Notes: generated from the letters alone by a model not told the origin. A DNA stretch of 64,000 nt from G020353115 sp964389685 (GCA_964389685.1 CAYMFM010000012.1:1-64000), one strand, 5' to 3'. Counted from the first letter of the stretch, positions 1 to 8,900 are shown. A program made the numbers and translations.

Positions 1-16
1 TTTTTTTTTGCAGAAG

Positions 17-1279
17 ATGACCAACACACACAGGAGCATCATCCACATTGACCTGGACACATTCTTTGTATCGGTTGAACGGTTGAAGAACAGTGCACTT
101 GAAGGGAAGCCGGTTATTATTGGAGGCACATCAGACCGGGGGGTTGTTGCCTGTTGCAGTTATGAAGCGCGGCTGTTTGGTGTACGTTCTGCCATGCCCA
201 TGAAGCTGGCCAGGGGGTTATGTCCCGATGGCCTTGTGATCCGGGGTGATATGGAGCTTTATAGCAATTATTCCGATATGGTCACGGAGGTCATTGCCGA
301 AAAGGCTCCTGTTTATGAAAAGGCTTCTGTGGATGAGCATTACATCGACATTACAGGAATGGACCGGTTTTTTGGCTCCCTGAAATGGTCCCGGGAATTG
401 CGGCTGACCATCATAAAGCAGACGGGATTACCCGTTTCTCTTGGATTATCAGTCAATAAAACCGTGTCTAAGATCGTCACCGGTGAAGCCAAACCCAATG
501 GGGAACTGGAAGTGACGGATGATCGGGTAAAGGCTTTCCTGTCACCTCTCTCCATCGGCAAAATACCCATGATCGGGGACAAAACATTCCAGTTGCTGCG
601 TTCGATGGGAGTTGCAACCATTGACACACTGAGCCGGATACCGGTTGAAATGATGGAGCGTGTGCTTGGGAAAAACGGGATCGTGATCTGGAAGAAAGCA
701 AACGGCATTGATCCCACTCCTGTCATTCATTACTCCGAACAGCAGTCGATCAGCACGGAAAGAACCTTTGAAAAGGACAGCATTGATGTAGCAAAGATGA
801 ACCAGTTGCTGGTAAGCATGGTAGAGAAAATCGCATTCGAGTTAAGGCAGAAGGAGAAACTGACTTCCTGCGTGAGTGTTAAAATAAGGTACTCCAACTT
901 CGATACGCATACACTGCAGAAGCGTATTCCCTATACTTCGTTCGATCATATCCTGATTGAGACAGCCAAAGAGCTTTTTGCCCGGTTGTATCAGCGCAGG
1001 ATGCTGATCCGCCTGATTGGTGTGCGCTTCAGTCACCTGGTCCGGGGAGTCCAGCAATTAAACATGTTTGAAGACACACCGGAAATGGTACGGTTATACC
1101 TGGCAATGGATAAACTGAGAAGACGTTACGGCAGGAAAGCAGTGAAAAGAGCGGTAGGAGTCCCGACACGGGAAGAGATTGAAGCCCGCATCAGGGCAGA
1201 TGCAGACAGCCATCCTGCTGTAAGCGGGATGGCTGTTAATAGTGAATGGGTTAGGAAGTTTGGTAGCAACAAACTTTGA
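17..1279 (+). CDS. dinB: DNA polymerase IV (Y-family translesion polymerase)
   Basis: Y-family polymerase that copies past damaged template bases. The N-terminus HIDLDTFFVSVE carries the first catalytic Asp (residue 12) and the aromatic steric-gate region. SVDEHYIDITG (about 104-114) gives the second acidic pair, D106/E107. A thumb helix-hairpin-helix region and little-finger domain follow. QQLNMF at residues 346-351 resembles the beta-clamp binding pentapeptide. At 420 aa it is slightly longer than E. coli DinB, as is usual in this phylum. I start it at ATG 17; an in-frame TTG at 8 is less likely. Only 63 nt separate it from the DnaE-type gene downstream, so co-transcription is likely. The promoter and any LexA-type operator lie before the window. 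Confidence 0.95.
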   Translation: MTNTHRSIIHIDLDTFFVSVERLKNSALEGKPVIIGGTSDRGVVACCSYEARLFGVRSAMPMKLARGLCPDGLVIRGDMELYSNYSDMVTEVIAEKAPVYEKASVDEHYIDITGMDRFFGSLKWSRELRLTIIKQTGLPVSLGLSVNKTVSKIVTGEAKPNGELEVTDDRVKAFLSPLSIGKIPMIGDKTFQLLRSMGVATIDTLSRIPVEMMERVLGKNGIVIWKKANGIDPTPVIHYSEQQSISTERTFEKDSIDVAKMNQLLVSMVEKIAFELRQKEKLTSCVSVKIRYSNFDTHTLQKRIPYTSFDHILIETAKELFARLYQRRMLIRLIGVRFSHLVRGVQQLNMFEDTPEMVRLYLAMDKLRRRYGRKAVKRAVGVPTREEIEARIRADADSHPAVSGMAVNSEWVRKFGSNKL

Positions 1280-1342
1280 ATATCTGAATAAAATAAGAAC
1301 CCTGCCTGTGGCAGAAAGCCGAGAAACCAGAAACTAAAAACC

Positions 1343-4285
1343 ATGTACCTAAACACCCACTCATACTACAGCCTGCGATACGGCACCTTATCGGTAGAGG
1401 CACTGGTTAAGGAGGCGGGAAAACGCGAAATTGAAATCATGGCGTTGACCGACATCAACAACTCGACCGGGGTGTTGGATTTTGTTAAGTGTTGTACGAA
1501 AGAAGGCATTCAGCCGATTGCCGGGATAGAATTCAGGGAGAAAGACCGGTTGTTGTACGTGGGTCTTGCCCGAAACAGCGAAGGATTTATGGAATTGAAC
1601 GAATTCCTGAGTTTTCACAACATATCGGGAGAGCCCCTCCCCCATTCAGCTCCTCCTTTTCAACATGTTATTGTCATTTATCCCTTTGGTTCCAGGTCAT
1701 TCACGGAGCTGAAGGAAAACGAATACCTGGGGATCCGTCCCCAGTCGGTCAGGAAGCTTCTATCCCTGGAACAAAGTAACAACCTGGCAAAGCTGGTTGT
1801 CCAGCAACCCGTCAGTTACATCAACAACACCGGCTTTGTTCTGCACCAGCACCTCTGCGCCATAAGCCATAATACACTGCTAACCAAAATCAGACCGGGT
1901 GAAGAGACCGGTGTTTTTGAAACATTCATGCCACCGGATGAGTTGCGAAAAGCATTTGAACGGTACCCAATGATCATCCAAAATACGGAAGAACTGATGG
2001 CAACCTGTTCCTTCAGTTTTGATTTCAAAAGCTACAAGAACAGGAAGAGTTTCACCGGGAACCGTTATGACGATAAAATGCTATTGGAGAAGCTGGCACT
2101 GGATGGACTGGAATACCGGTATGGGAAGGATAATGCGGAAGCGAAAAGAAAGGTGTTATACGAGCTGGAGATCATTGACCGGCTGGGTTTTTCCTCCTAT
2201 TTCCTGATCACATGGGACATTATCCGCTATTCACTGAACCGCGGTTTTTATCACGTCGGACGGGGAAGCGGTGCCAACTCCATTGTTGCTTATTGTCTCA
2301 AGATCACCGATGTAGATCCCATTGAGCTGGATCTCTATTTCGAACGTTTCATTAATCCCAAACGCACCAGCCCGCCGGATTTTGATATCGATTATTCCTG
2401 GAAAGAGCGGGATGAAGTTCTCGATTATATTTTTAAACGATACGGACGAAAGCACACGGCACTGCTTGGTACAATGTCGACATTCAGGGGAAAATCGATC
2501 ATCAGGGAACTGGGTAAGGTCTATGGGTTGCCAAAGGCTGAAATTGATTCCCTGATCGAAAACCCTGAATCAGCAATGAATCAGAACGAAGTTACCAATA
2601 AGATTTTTACCATCGGGCAATACCTGGCAGACTTTCCCAATCTTCGAAGCATCCATGCCGGCGGAATATTGATCTCCGAAAAACCAATCACCTGCTATAC
2701 TGCTCTGGATATGCCTCCAAAGGGCTACCCCACCACCCAGTGGGATATGTATGTTGCTGAAGAGATCGGTTTTGAAAAGCTCGATATATTGAGCCAGCGG
2801 GGTATTGGTCATATTAAAGAAGGTGTGGAGATCATCAGGAAAAACCGTGGGGTTCGTGTCGATATCCATGCGATACAGGAGTTCAAGCAGGATAAAAAAG
2901 TGATCGGTCAGTTGAAAAACGGTGAAACCAATGGCTGTTTTTACATTGAAAGCCCTGCAATGCGTGGTTTGCTGAAGAAATTGAATTGTGATAACTACCG
3001 CGGGCTGGTTGCTGCCAGTTCGGTGATCCGGCCGGGTGTTGCACGTTCCGGCATGATGAGGGAGTATATCCATCGCTTTCACAATCCCAATGATTTCAAA
3101 TACCTCCATCCTGTTATGGAAGAGCAGCTATCGGAAACGTTTGGTGTTATGGTATACCAGGAGGATGTACTGAAGATCTGTCATCATTTCGCAGGACTGG
3201 ATCTGTCTGATGCCGATGTGCTCAGGCGGGCGATGAGCGGGAAGCACCGTTCAAAAGATGAATTCAAACGAATTGTCGATAAATTCTTTCGCAACTGCAG
3301 CGAGCGCGGTCATTCTGAAAGCATTACCAGGGAGGCCTGGCGCTGGATCGAATCGTTTGCCGGTTATTCGTTTTCAAAAGCCCATTCGGCTTCCTATGCG
3401 GTTGAAAGTTTCCAGAGCCTCTACCTGAAAGCCCATTTTCCCCTGGAATTCATGGTGGCTGTTATCAATAACTTCGGAGGGTTTTACCGCCCATGGGTCT
3501 ATGTGAACGAAGCAAAACGATGGGGTGGAAACATTGAATTGCCATGCGTGAACCGGAGTCTTTATCTCACAACTATTAGTAATAAGGATATCTACCTGGG
3601 CATGGTGCATATTCAGAACCTGGAAACGAAAATCGGGCAATGCATACCGGAGGAACGGATAAAAAACGGAGAATACCGGGGAATTGAAGATTTCCTGCAA
3701 CGCGTGCCCATCGGGATCGAACAGGTGATCCTTCTTATCCGGGTTGATGCATTCCGGTTTACTAAAAAGAGTAAAAAGCAACTGCTCTGGGAAGCCCACC
3801 TGCTGCTTGGAAAGACCAAACCAGCTGCCCATGCTTTGAGCCTTTTCAGGGTTGAAAGAAAAAATTACCAGCTGCCTCCGCTTATCCAGAATCGGATTGA
3901 AGATGCGTATGACGAGGTGGAACTGCTCGGTTTCCCGGTCTCACTCTCCCACCTCGACCTGCTAAAAACCCGATTCCGTGGAGATTGTAAAGCAAAAGAG
4001 CTGTTGGATAATGTTGGTAAGATCGTGCGAATGGTGGGACATCTGGTAACGATTAAATACATTAAAACAGTGAAGAACGAGTGGATGCATTTTGCTGCTT
4101 TTATCGATTCGGATGGTGAATTTTTTGATACCGTCCATTTTCCACAATCACTGAAGAAATATAGCTTCAGAGGAAGTGGAAGCTACCTGATCCGGGGGAA
4201 AGTGGTTGAAGAGTTTGGCTTCCCCAGCCTGGAAGTGGAAAAGATGGCTAAACTGCCGGTTATCGCGGATCCAAGGTTCAGGTAG
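1343..4285 (+). CDS. dnaE: DnaE-type DNA polymerase III alpha subunit (probable second, error-prone copy)
   Basis: C-family polymerase of 980 aa, clearly shorter than replicative DnaE (about 1160 aa). The catalytic palm motif PDFDID gives Asp348 and Asp350. GRGSGANS (307-314) is the conserved palm loop, and the stretch FAGYSFSKAHSASYA is typical of DnaE. A C-terminal OB-fold segment (about 890-970) is present. The N-terminal PHP domain starts YLNTHSYYSLRYG, where the usual first metal-binding His of the LHxHS signature is Asn, so PHP chemistry is probably lost. Pairing with dinB 63 nt upstream suggests a damage-inducible mutagenesis cassette, comparable to imuB-dnaE2 but with a normal DinB. 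That role is inferred from context. It could be the only DnaE, but its length argues against this. Confidence 0.88.
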   Translation: MYLNTHSYYSLRYGTLSVEALVKEAGKREIEIMALTDINNSTGVLDFVKCCTKEGIQPIAGIEFREKDRLLYVGLARNSEGFMELNEFLSFHNISGEPLPHSAPPFQHVIVIYPFGSRSFTELKENEYLGIRPQSVRKLLSLEQSNNLAKLVVQQPVSYINNTGFVLHQHLCAISHNTLLTKIRPGEETGVFETFMPPDELRKAFERYPMIIQNTEELMATCSFSFDFKSYKNRKSFTGNRYDDKMLLEKLALDGLEYRYGKDNAEAKRKVLYELEIIDRLGFSSYFLITWDIIRYSLNRGFYHVGRGSGANSIVAYCLKITDVDPIELDLYFERFINPKRTSPPDFDIDYSWKERDEVLDYIFKRYGRKHTALLGTMSTFRGKSIIRELGKVYGLPKAEIDSLIENPESAMNQNEVTNKIFTIGQYLADFPNLRSIHAGGILISEKPITCYTALDMPPKGYPTTQWDMYVAEEIGFEKLDILSQRGIGHIKEGVEIIRKNRGVRVDIHAIQEFKQDKKVIGQLKNGETNGCFYIESPAMRGLLKKLNCDNYRGLVAASSVIRPGVARSGMMREYIHRFHNPNDFKYLHPVMEEQLSETFGVMVYQEDVLKICHHFAGLDLSDADVLRRAMSGKHRSKDEFKRIVDKFFRNCSERGHSESITREAWRWIESFAGYSFSKAHSASYAVESFQSLYLKAHFPLEFMVAVINNFGGFYRPWVYVNEAKRWGGNIELPCVNRSLYLTTISNKDIYLGMVHIQNLETKIGQCIPEERIKNGEYRGIEDFLQRVPIGIEQVILLIRVDAFRFTKKSKKQLLWEAHLLLGKTKPAAHALSLFRVERKNYQLPPLIQNRIEDAYDEVELLGFPVSLSHLDLLKTRFRGDCKAKELLDNVGKIVRMVGHLVTIKYIKTVKNEWMHFAAFIDSDGEFFDTVHFPQSLKKYSFRGSGSYLIRGKVVEEFGFPSLEVEKMAKLPVIADPRFR

Positions 4286-4310
4286 TTATAAGTTAAAGGT
4301 TAATAGTGAT

Positions 4311-4382
4311 TTGGAAGTCGATGTTGGACGTTGGAAGTTCGATGTTGGACGTTGGAAGTTCGATGTTGAACGTTGGAAGTTG
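4311..4382. repeat. 21-bp tandem repeat (about 3.4 copies)
   Basis: The unit TTGGAAGTTCGATGTTGGACG is repeated head to tail (starts at 4311, 4331, 4352, 4373). The first copy is 20 bp and the third has one substitution. It fills the spacer between the convergent dnaE and PrsW-type genes. It has no spacers, so it is not a CRISPR. No coding role is visible. Confidence 0.85.
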
Positions 4383-5081
4383 TTATGTCCCCGTCAGATC
4401 ACTCCTCTCCTCCTCAACAGGTTTAAAAATAGACCGGTCTGAGAGGTTTTTCATCCTGCGAAAACCATAGGTCCAGAGGTAAATGATAAAGGGCACGAAA
4501 AGTACCAGGAAAACCGGTTTTTCAGCCATCAGGAAAAAATCATAAAATCCATGCAATACAAAGGGAAGGAAAAAAGCCAGAAACAACTGTTTCCTCCTCT
4601 CTTCCGGGTAAAATCTCGCCAGACCAAACCGGTACCCCATGACAATACCAAACAGGGCGTGAGCAGGGACAGCAGTGACTGCCCTCACCAAACCAATTTT
4701 ATAACCGTGCTCCAGCACATAAAAGATGTTTTCCACAGCCGCAAAACCCAGGGATATGAAAACGGCATATACGATTCCGTCAAACTTTTCATTGAAATGA
4801 CGGCTTCTCCAGATGATCAGCAGAAATGCCAGGTACTTGAACAATTCTTCTGTAAGGCCTGCCGTGATAAATGCCCTGTACCCTGCGTAAACTAAACCAT
4901 GCAAAGAATAATTGAAATGTTCAAAAAAATTTTCAACAAGAATAATGGGCAACATAATACCAATTCCGATCAGCAGGGATCTGAACAGGAGACTGAAGGG
5001 CTCTTTCTCATACTTATCCCTGAAATAGATGTAAAAGGCAATGATGAATACCGGTGCAAGAGCTAAAAAGATCAGTTTCAC
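4383..5081 (-). CDS. PrsW-family intramembrane metalloprotease-like protein
   Basis: Multi-pass membrane protein of 232 aa with the full PrsW/CAAX-protease-like motif set: E78/E79 in TEELFKY, E117/N118 in VENIFYV, H141 in AHALFGIVMG and H177/D181 in LHGFYDF. These residues form the putative metal and active site in the family. The best-known member, B. subtilis PrsW, cleaves the anti-sigma factor RsiW, but no anti-sigma gene is nearby, so the substrate here is unknown. Hydrophobic helices cover most of the chain, and a charged RDKYEKEP segment follows the first helix. The gene is convergent with dnaE, with the tandem repeat between them. No clear promoter is seen. Confidence 0.88.
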   Translation of the reverse strand: MKLIFLALAPVFIIAFYIYFRDKYEKEPFSLLFRSLLIGIGIMLPIILVENFFEHFNYSLHGLVYAGYRAFITAGLTEELFKYLAFLLIIWRSRHFNEKFDGIVYAVFISLGFAAVENIFYVLEHGYKIGLVRAVTAVPAHALFGIVMGYRFGLARFYPEERRKQLFLAFFLPFVLHGFYDFFLMAEKPVFLVLFVPFIIYLWTYGFRRMKNLSDRSIFKPVEEERSDLTGT

Positions 5082-5228
5082 GGAGAAGGGAGGGAGTTAT
5101 CAGTTAAATGTTAAAAGTAAAAAAAATTATTAAGACAATTAACAATTAACCAATAACAATGACAATCGAATGAAAATGAGTGAAAACAATGTCGTCAGGA
5201 TAGAAAGTGTGGTAAGACGAAACCGGCA

Positions 5229-5903
5229 TTACCATTCCCTGTAGAATGGATCATAGGTATTAAATCTTCCGGGACGGAACGGATCGGAATAGAAGTAGGG
5301 ATTCATTCCATTCGAGACATTGATTTGAGCTCCAACATGAAATGAACTGGCAATCCTGTAGTTGAATCCAAGGGAGTAACTCTCATAATTGCTGTTCATC
5401 TGGTAAGGATATAATCCAAAGTTGTAATGGTTCATTTTCCCTTTGACAAATGAACCGTCTACTACTAATCGATCTGTAACCTGGTATGTTCCATACAGGT
5501 AGAATTGATACGATGGATCGTTTCCGCTGGTCATCATAGATTCGCCGGCTGTTGAACCTCCGACAGGATAGTTGTACAATACTGTTCCCCCGATATGGAG
5601 ATCCAGTTTCGGAGAGATTTTATACCGTATGGAAGGCGAAAGGTATGAGCTCATCATTGATCCGGCTCCACCAAAGCTGCTGAATGCTGTACCGATATCC
5701 AGCCTGTAGTGAATTCTTGATCCGGTAATCTGCTCTGTATTGTTCTCCTGTTGAAGGTCATGAAAATATTTTTCAGAACCAGGTGCAGGAGCATAATAAG
5801 CATCCGGATGATGCAATATATGCTGTGCTGCTCCATTTAATCCGGTAAGCAGGAAAAGGGAGATTACGATATACCCACTCATTCTTTTAACACGAGCCAT
5901 CAC
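5229..5903 (-). CDS. secreted protein of unknown function, likely outer-membrane beta-rich
   Basis: A 224-aa protein with an N-terminal signal peptide (YIVISLFLLTGLNGAAQ, cleavage probably after AAQ). The mature part contains alternating aromatic and polar strands such as KLDLHIGGTVLYNYP and YESYSLGFNYRIASSF, which resemble small outer-membrane barrels. The C-terminus ends in aromatic residues (YDPFYREW). I do not recognise the family. It stands alone between the PrsW-type gene and relA. Function unknown; periplasmic or outer-membrane location is inferred from the signal peptide. Confidence 0.75.
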   Translation of the reverse strand: MMARVKRMSGYIVISLFLLTGLNGAAQHILHHPDAYYAPAPGSEKYFHDLQQENNTEQITGSRIHYRLDIGTAFSSFGGAGSMMSSYLSPSIRYKISPKLDLHIGGTVLYNYPVGGSTAGESMMTSGNDPSYQFYLYGTYQVTDRLVVDGSFVKGKMNHYNFGLYPYQMNSNYESYSLGFNYRIASSFHVGAQINVSNGMNPYFYSDPFRPGRFNTYDPFYREW

Positions 5904-5998
5904 CGTAAACGTTCAATTTCAACATCTAAAGGTATAGAAGAAAATGGTATTCTGCAAATAGTTGTTCCCATAAAAGCAGCAGCATATGAAAGAGGCAA

Positions 5999-8182
5999 TC
6001 ATTCCATTGCCGGTTCATCAAACCGGGCTGCTTTCAACACTCCTTTTATTCTCAGAAATTTTCTCAACAGGGCTTCCAGGTGTTTAGTGTCTGACACAAA
6101 AACTTTTAAAACACCTTCAAACATACCATCTTTTGATTCAACGGATATGGATCTCATGGTGACTTTGCGGTCATCTGAGACCACATCGGAAATGCGGTTT
6201 ACGATTCCAATCTCGTCAATTCCTGAAATTCTAATCACAGTATGAAAGGAAGACCTCCCATCAGGATCGGTCCATTTGGCATTCAGCACCCTGTATGGAT
6301 ATTTGGTCAGCAACTGGTGTGCGTTTGGACAGTCTGTTCGATGAATTTTAATTCCATCACTGATGGTTACAAAGGCAAATATTTCATCTCCAAGTATCGG
6401 GTTACAGCATTTTGACAGTTTGTAATCCAGGTTTTTGACTTTATTATCAATAACCAGGTATTCCTCATACCTCACATCGCGCTCTAAGGATTCCCTGGCT
6501 ACGAGATCATCGCTTTTTGGAACCTGCTTGGTTGTCTCTTTTTCTTCATTCCTCAGAAGAAAATTTTTCATCTCTCCAAGATCAATCTTTTCTATAGAGA
6601 TCAGGTAATAAAGATCCTGGGATGTTTTGAGTTTATACTGGTGTAATAATCGTTTAACGTTTTCATCATTAAACGGGACTTTCCAGTTTCTGAATCTTCT
6701 TTTGACAATTTCTTTTCCTGTTTCTGCAAGCTTAAACTTCTCTTCATTCAGTGCCTGTTTGATTTTTGTCTTAGCCTTTGAAGTGACCACAAAGTTCAGC
6801 CAATCTGATTTGGGTTTCTGGTTTTTGGAGGTTAGTATTGCGATCTGGTCACCGTTCTGTAACTGGTGTCGGATAGAGACATTTTTATTGTTCACTTTGC
6901 CACCGACACAGGTGGAGCCGATCTCAGTATGAATTTCGAATGCAAAATCAAGCAGTGTTGAGCCCGCCGGAAGCTGTTTCAAATCTCCTTTCGGTGTAAA
7001 AACAAACACCTCATCCGTATAGAGGTTAAGCTTAACCTGATCGATAAAATCCGGTGATTCATACTCCTGGGTTTCAAGAATTTCTCGCATTCTCATCAAC
7101 CACTCTTCAATCACATTTTCTGTTTTCAGCCCCTTGTATTTCCAGTGTGCTGCATATCCCTTTTCAGCAATTTCATTCATTCTCTCCGTTCGTATCTGGA
7201 CTTCGACCCATCTTCCTCCGGGTCCCACCACCGTGGTATGGAGGGATTCATATCCATTCGTTTTGGGAACCGAAATCCAGTCCCGCAGTCGTTGCGGGTT
7301 GGGTTGATACAAGTCAGTAACGTAGGAATAGACCTGCCAGCAATCGGCTTTTTCCCGTTCCGTTGAACTTTTAAGGATTATACGGATAGCAAAAAGATCA
7401 AACACCTCCTCGAATTCGAGGTTCTGCTTTTTCATCTTAAGCCAGATGGAGTGGATCGATTTGAGTCGTCCCTTAATTTCGAATGCATAACCGGCATTTG
7501 AAAGGATTTTTTTCAGTGGTTCAGAAAATTCTTTAATAAACCGATTACGGGAAGAAGTGGTCTCTTTCAGTTTTCGTGAGATAAACTGGTATTTTTTCGG
7601 ATCTGTATATTTCATGGAAAGGTCTTCCATCTCTGATTTGATATTGTACAGACCCAGGCGGTGTGAAAGCGGGGCATACAGGAAATAGGTTTCTGAAGAC
7701 ACCTGAAGTTGTGTCTCCTTCTTTACACTCTTCAGATTCCGCATATATTCAAGCTGGTCAGCCAGTTTAATTAGAATAACGCGGACATCCGTTGCCAGGT
7801 TAAGCAGCAATTTCCGGAAATTTTCCGCTTGCAGGTGTGTTTTTTTTGTATCAATACCGGAAATTTTGGATAACCCGTTAAGGATCTGCCACACCTGTTC
7901 TCCAAACTGTTCTTTGATTGTCTCTTGCGGAAAACAGGGTTCATCCGTAAGATCATACAGGAGAGCACAAATAACGGATGGAGCTCCAAGTCCGATCTCC
8001 TCAACAACGATCCGGGCAACCGAGATGGCATGCAAGACATGCGGTTCTCCGGTTATTGTTTTCTTTTCATGACAGAGTTCATTAGCAAGATTCAGGGCTT
8101 TTCTGATTTGTTTCAGATCATCCTTCTCAACCACCGGTTTAATGATCCTGATCAGGCTTTTATACCGGTTGGTGATCTCCAT
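5999..8182 (-). CDS. relA: RelA/SpoT homologue, predicted (p)ppGpp synthetase with degenerate hydrolase site
   Basis: Long RSH enzyme of the stringent response. Order: degenerate HD domain (about 30-150), synthetase domain (about 225-350), TGS (about 391-450), helical/zinc-finger region with KCCNP, and C-terminal ACT domain. Synthetase motifs are intact: GRLKSIHSIW, FDLFAIRI, PKTNGYESLHTTV and EVQIRT. The hydrolase motif normally reading HDxxED is YDLTDE (Y76), and KLADRLHNMR is KLADQLEYMR, so hydrolysis is probably lost. Coordinates give the 727-aa frame left of the gap. If the 55-bp duplication flanking the Ns is collapsed, the frame extends upstream 11 codons to an ATG at 8370-8368 (738 aa), just downstream of a -7 element. 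That is the likely true start. Confidence 0.9.
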   Translation of the reverse strand: MEITNRYKSLIRIIKPVVEKDDLKQIRKALNLANELCHEKKTITGEPHVLHAISVARIVVEEIGLGAPSVICALLYDLTDEPCFPQETIKEQFGEQVWQILNGLSKISGIDTKKTHLQAENFRKLLLNLATDVRVILIKLADQLEYMRNLKSVKKETQLQVSSETYFLYAPLSHRLGLYNIKSEMEDLSMKYTDPKKYQFISRKLKETTSSRNRFIKEFSEPLKKILSNAGYAFEIKGRLKSIHSIWLKMKKQNLEFEEVFDLFAIRIILKSSTEREKADCWQVYSYVTDLYQPNPQRLRDWISVPKTNGYESLHTTVVGPGGRWVEVQIRTERMNEIAEKGYAAHWKYKGLKTENVIEEWLMRMREILETQEYESPDFIDQVKLNLYTDEVFVFTPKGDLKQLPAGSTLLDFAFEIHTEIGSTCVGGKVNNKNVSIRHQLQNGDQIAILTSKNQKPKSDWLNFVVTSKAKTKIKQALNEEKFKLAETGKEIVKRRFRNWKVPFNDENVKRLLHQYKLKTSQDLYYLISIEKIDLGEMKNFLLRNEEKETTKQVPKSDDLVARESLERDVRYEEYLVIDNKVKNLDYKLSKCCNPILGDEIFAFVTISDGIKIHRTDCPNAHQLLTKYPYRVLNAKWTDPDGRSSFHTVIRISGIDEIGIVNRISDVVSDDRKVTMRSISVESKDGMFEGVLKVFVSDTKHLEALLRKFLRIKGVLKAARFDEPAME

Positions 8183-8204
8183 GTCTGGTTCAGCCTGCTT
8201 TTTT
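8150..8204. repeat. left copy of 55-bp duplication flanking the assembly gap
   Basis: These 55 bases are identical to 8305-8359. They lie exactly at the two edges of the 100-N gap, inside the start of relA. This is the pattern left when two contigs that overlap by one k-mer length are scaffolded but not merged. It is most likely an assembly artefact. Confidence 0.95.
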
Positions 8205-8304
8205 NNNNNNNNNNNNNNNNNNNNNNNNNNNNNNNNNNNNNNNNNNNNNNNNNNNNNNNNNNNNNNNNNNNNNNNNNNNNNNNNNNNNNNNNNNNNNNNN
8301 NNNN
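8205..8304. other. assembly gap of exactly 100 N
   Basis: One hundred undetermined bases, the conventional length for a gap of unknown size. Both edges carry the same 55 bp, so the true gap is probably negative (an overlap) and no sequence is missing. Confidence 0.97.
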
Positions 8305-8359
8305 GATCAGGCTTTTATACCGGTTGGTGATCTCCATGTCTGGTTCAGCCTGCTTTTTT
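8305..8359. repeat. right copy of 55-bp duplication flanking the assembly gap
   Basis: Identical to 8150-8204. Joining the two copies restores the relA reading frame up to the ATG at 8370-8368 on the minus strand. Confidence 0.95.
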
Positions 8360-8391
8360 TCCTTATCCATTATACATACATAATTCAAAGG

Positions 8392-8399
8392 CAAAATTA
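8392..8399 (-). promoter_or_regulatory. putative relA -7 element (TAATTTTG)
   Basis: Exact match to the Bacteroidetes -7 consensus TAnnTTTG on the minus strand, about 22 nt upstream of the reconstructed relA ATG (8370). A TTTG lies at 8414-8411, but only 11 nt away rather than the usual 19-21. It supports the start at 8370 over the one at 8182. Confidence 0.5.
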
Positions 8400-8669
8400 G
8401 GAATCTTATACAAATAAGTTGATAAGTTGATGATTTGATATGTTAATAAGATAGTAAATAGAAGATTTGAAATATTATTTTTAGGATAATTTTGATCCTC
8501 CTTCTCCGCACGCTGTCGCCGTAGCTTCAGCGTAGGCGCCCGGTCGGCGGATTATTCGCGCGCGCAATGCTTTCGCACCATCCGCTCATGAGGTTTTCGC
8601 TCCTTCGTTACTCAAACGTTTGGCGTACGGGAAGGTCTGGTCTAACCTGCCAGCCGGCAGGCTGGTTCC

Positions 8670-8711
8670 CCGGGGCTTGCCCCGGAAAAAAGGGTCCAGG
8701 GCTTGCCCTGG
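8670..8711. repeat. twin GC hairpins with the same CTTG loop
   Basis: Two hairpins in a row: CCGGGG-CTTG-CCCCGG at 8670-8685 and CCAGGG-CTTG-CCCTGG at 8696-8711, separated by an A-rich and GGGT linker. The stems differ by matched (compensatory) bases while the loop is the same, so they look like diverged copies of one unit. Confidence 0.8.
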
Positions 8712-8826
8712 GGTTTAATACCATTTAAACAAAAAAGGAGTATTATTAAAATTGCTTTTTACACTCCTATAGATTCCAGGGAAAGATTAGACCTGCATCT
8801 ATTTTGTTAGGATTACCCTTGATCAG

Positions 8827-8900
8827 TGTAGGGCGACTTTCCAAGTCGCCAATTAGTCGACTCAGGAGACCTGCCTGCCGCAGGCAGGGTCGACCTACAT
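8827..8900. repeat. short repeat unit bounded by inverted TGTAGG(G/T)CGAC ends
   Basis: A 74-bp unit with ends TGTAGGGCGAC (from 8828) and GTCGACCTACA (8889-8899) in inverted orientation. Inside are a GGCGACT/AGTCGCC stem (8832-8850) and the palindrome CCTGCCTGCCGCAGGCAGG (8870-8888). The same inner palindrome recurs at 49713-49731 and a relative at 30248-30295. It resembles a REP or MITE-like element. No transposase is present. Confidence 0.65.

Noticed and set aside
1926..2030. Programmed frameshift or split in the dnaE N-terminal half
   Set aside because: The frame is continuous from 1343 to 4285 and the overlapping frames are short shadows.
2570..3109. 179-codon minus-strand open frame inside dnaE
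   Set aside because: Antisense shadow of a strongly conserved gene; composition and motifs are not those of a real protein.
7925..8383. Plus-strand open frame of about 150 codons running through the N gap
   Set aside because: It is antisense to relA and exists only because Ns carry no stop codons.
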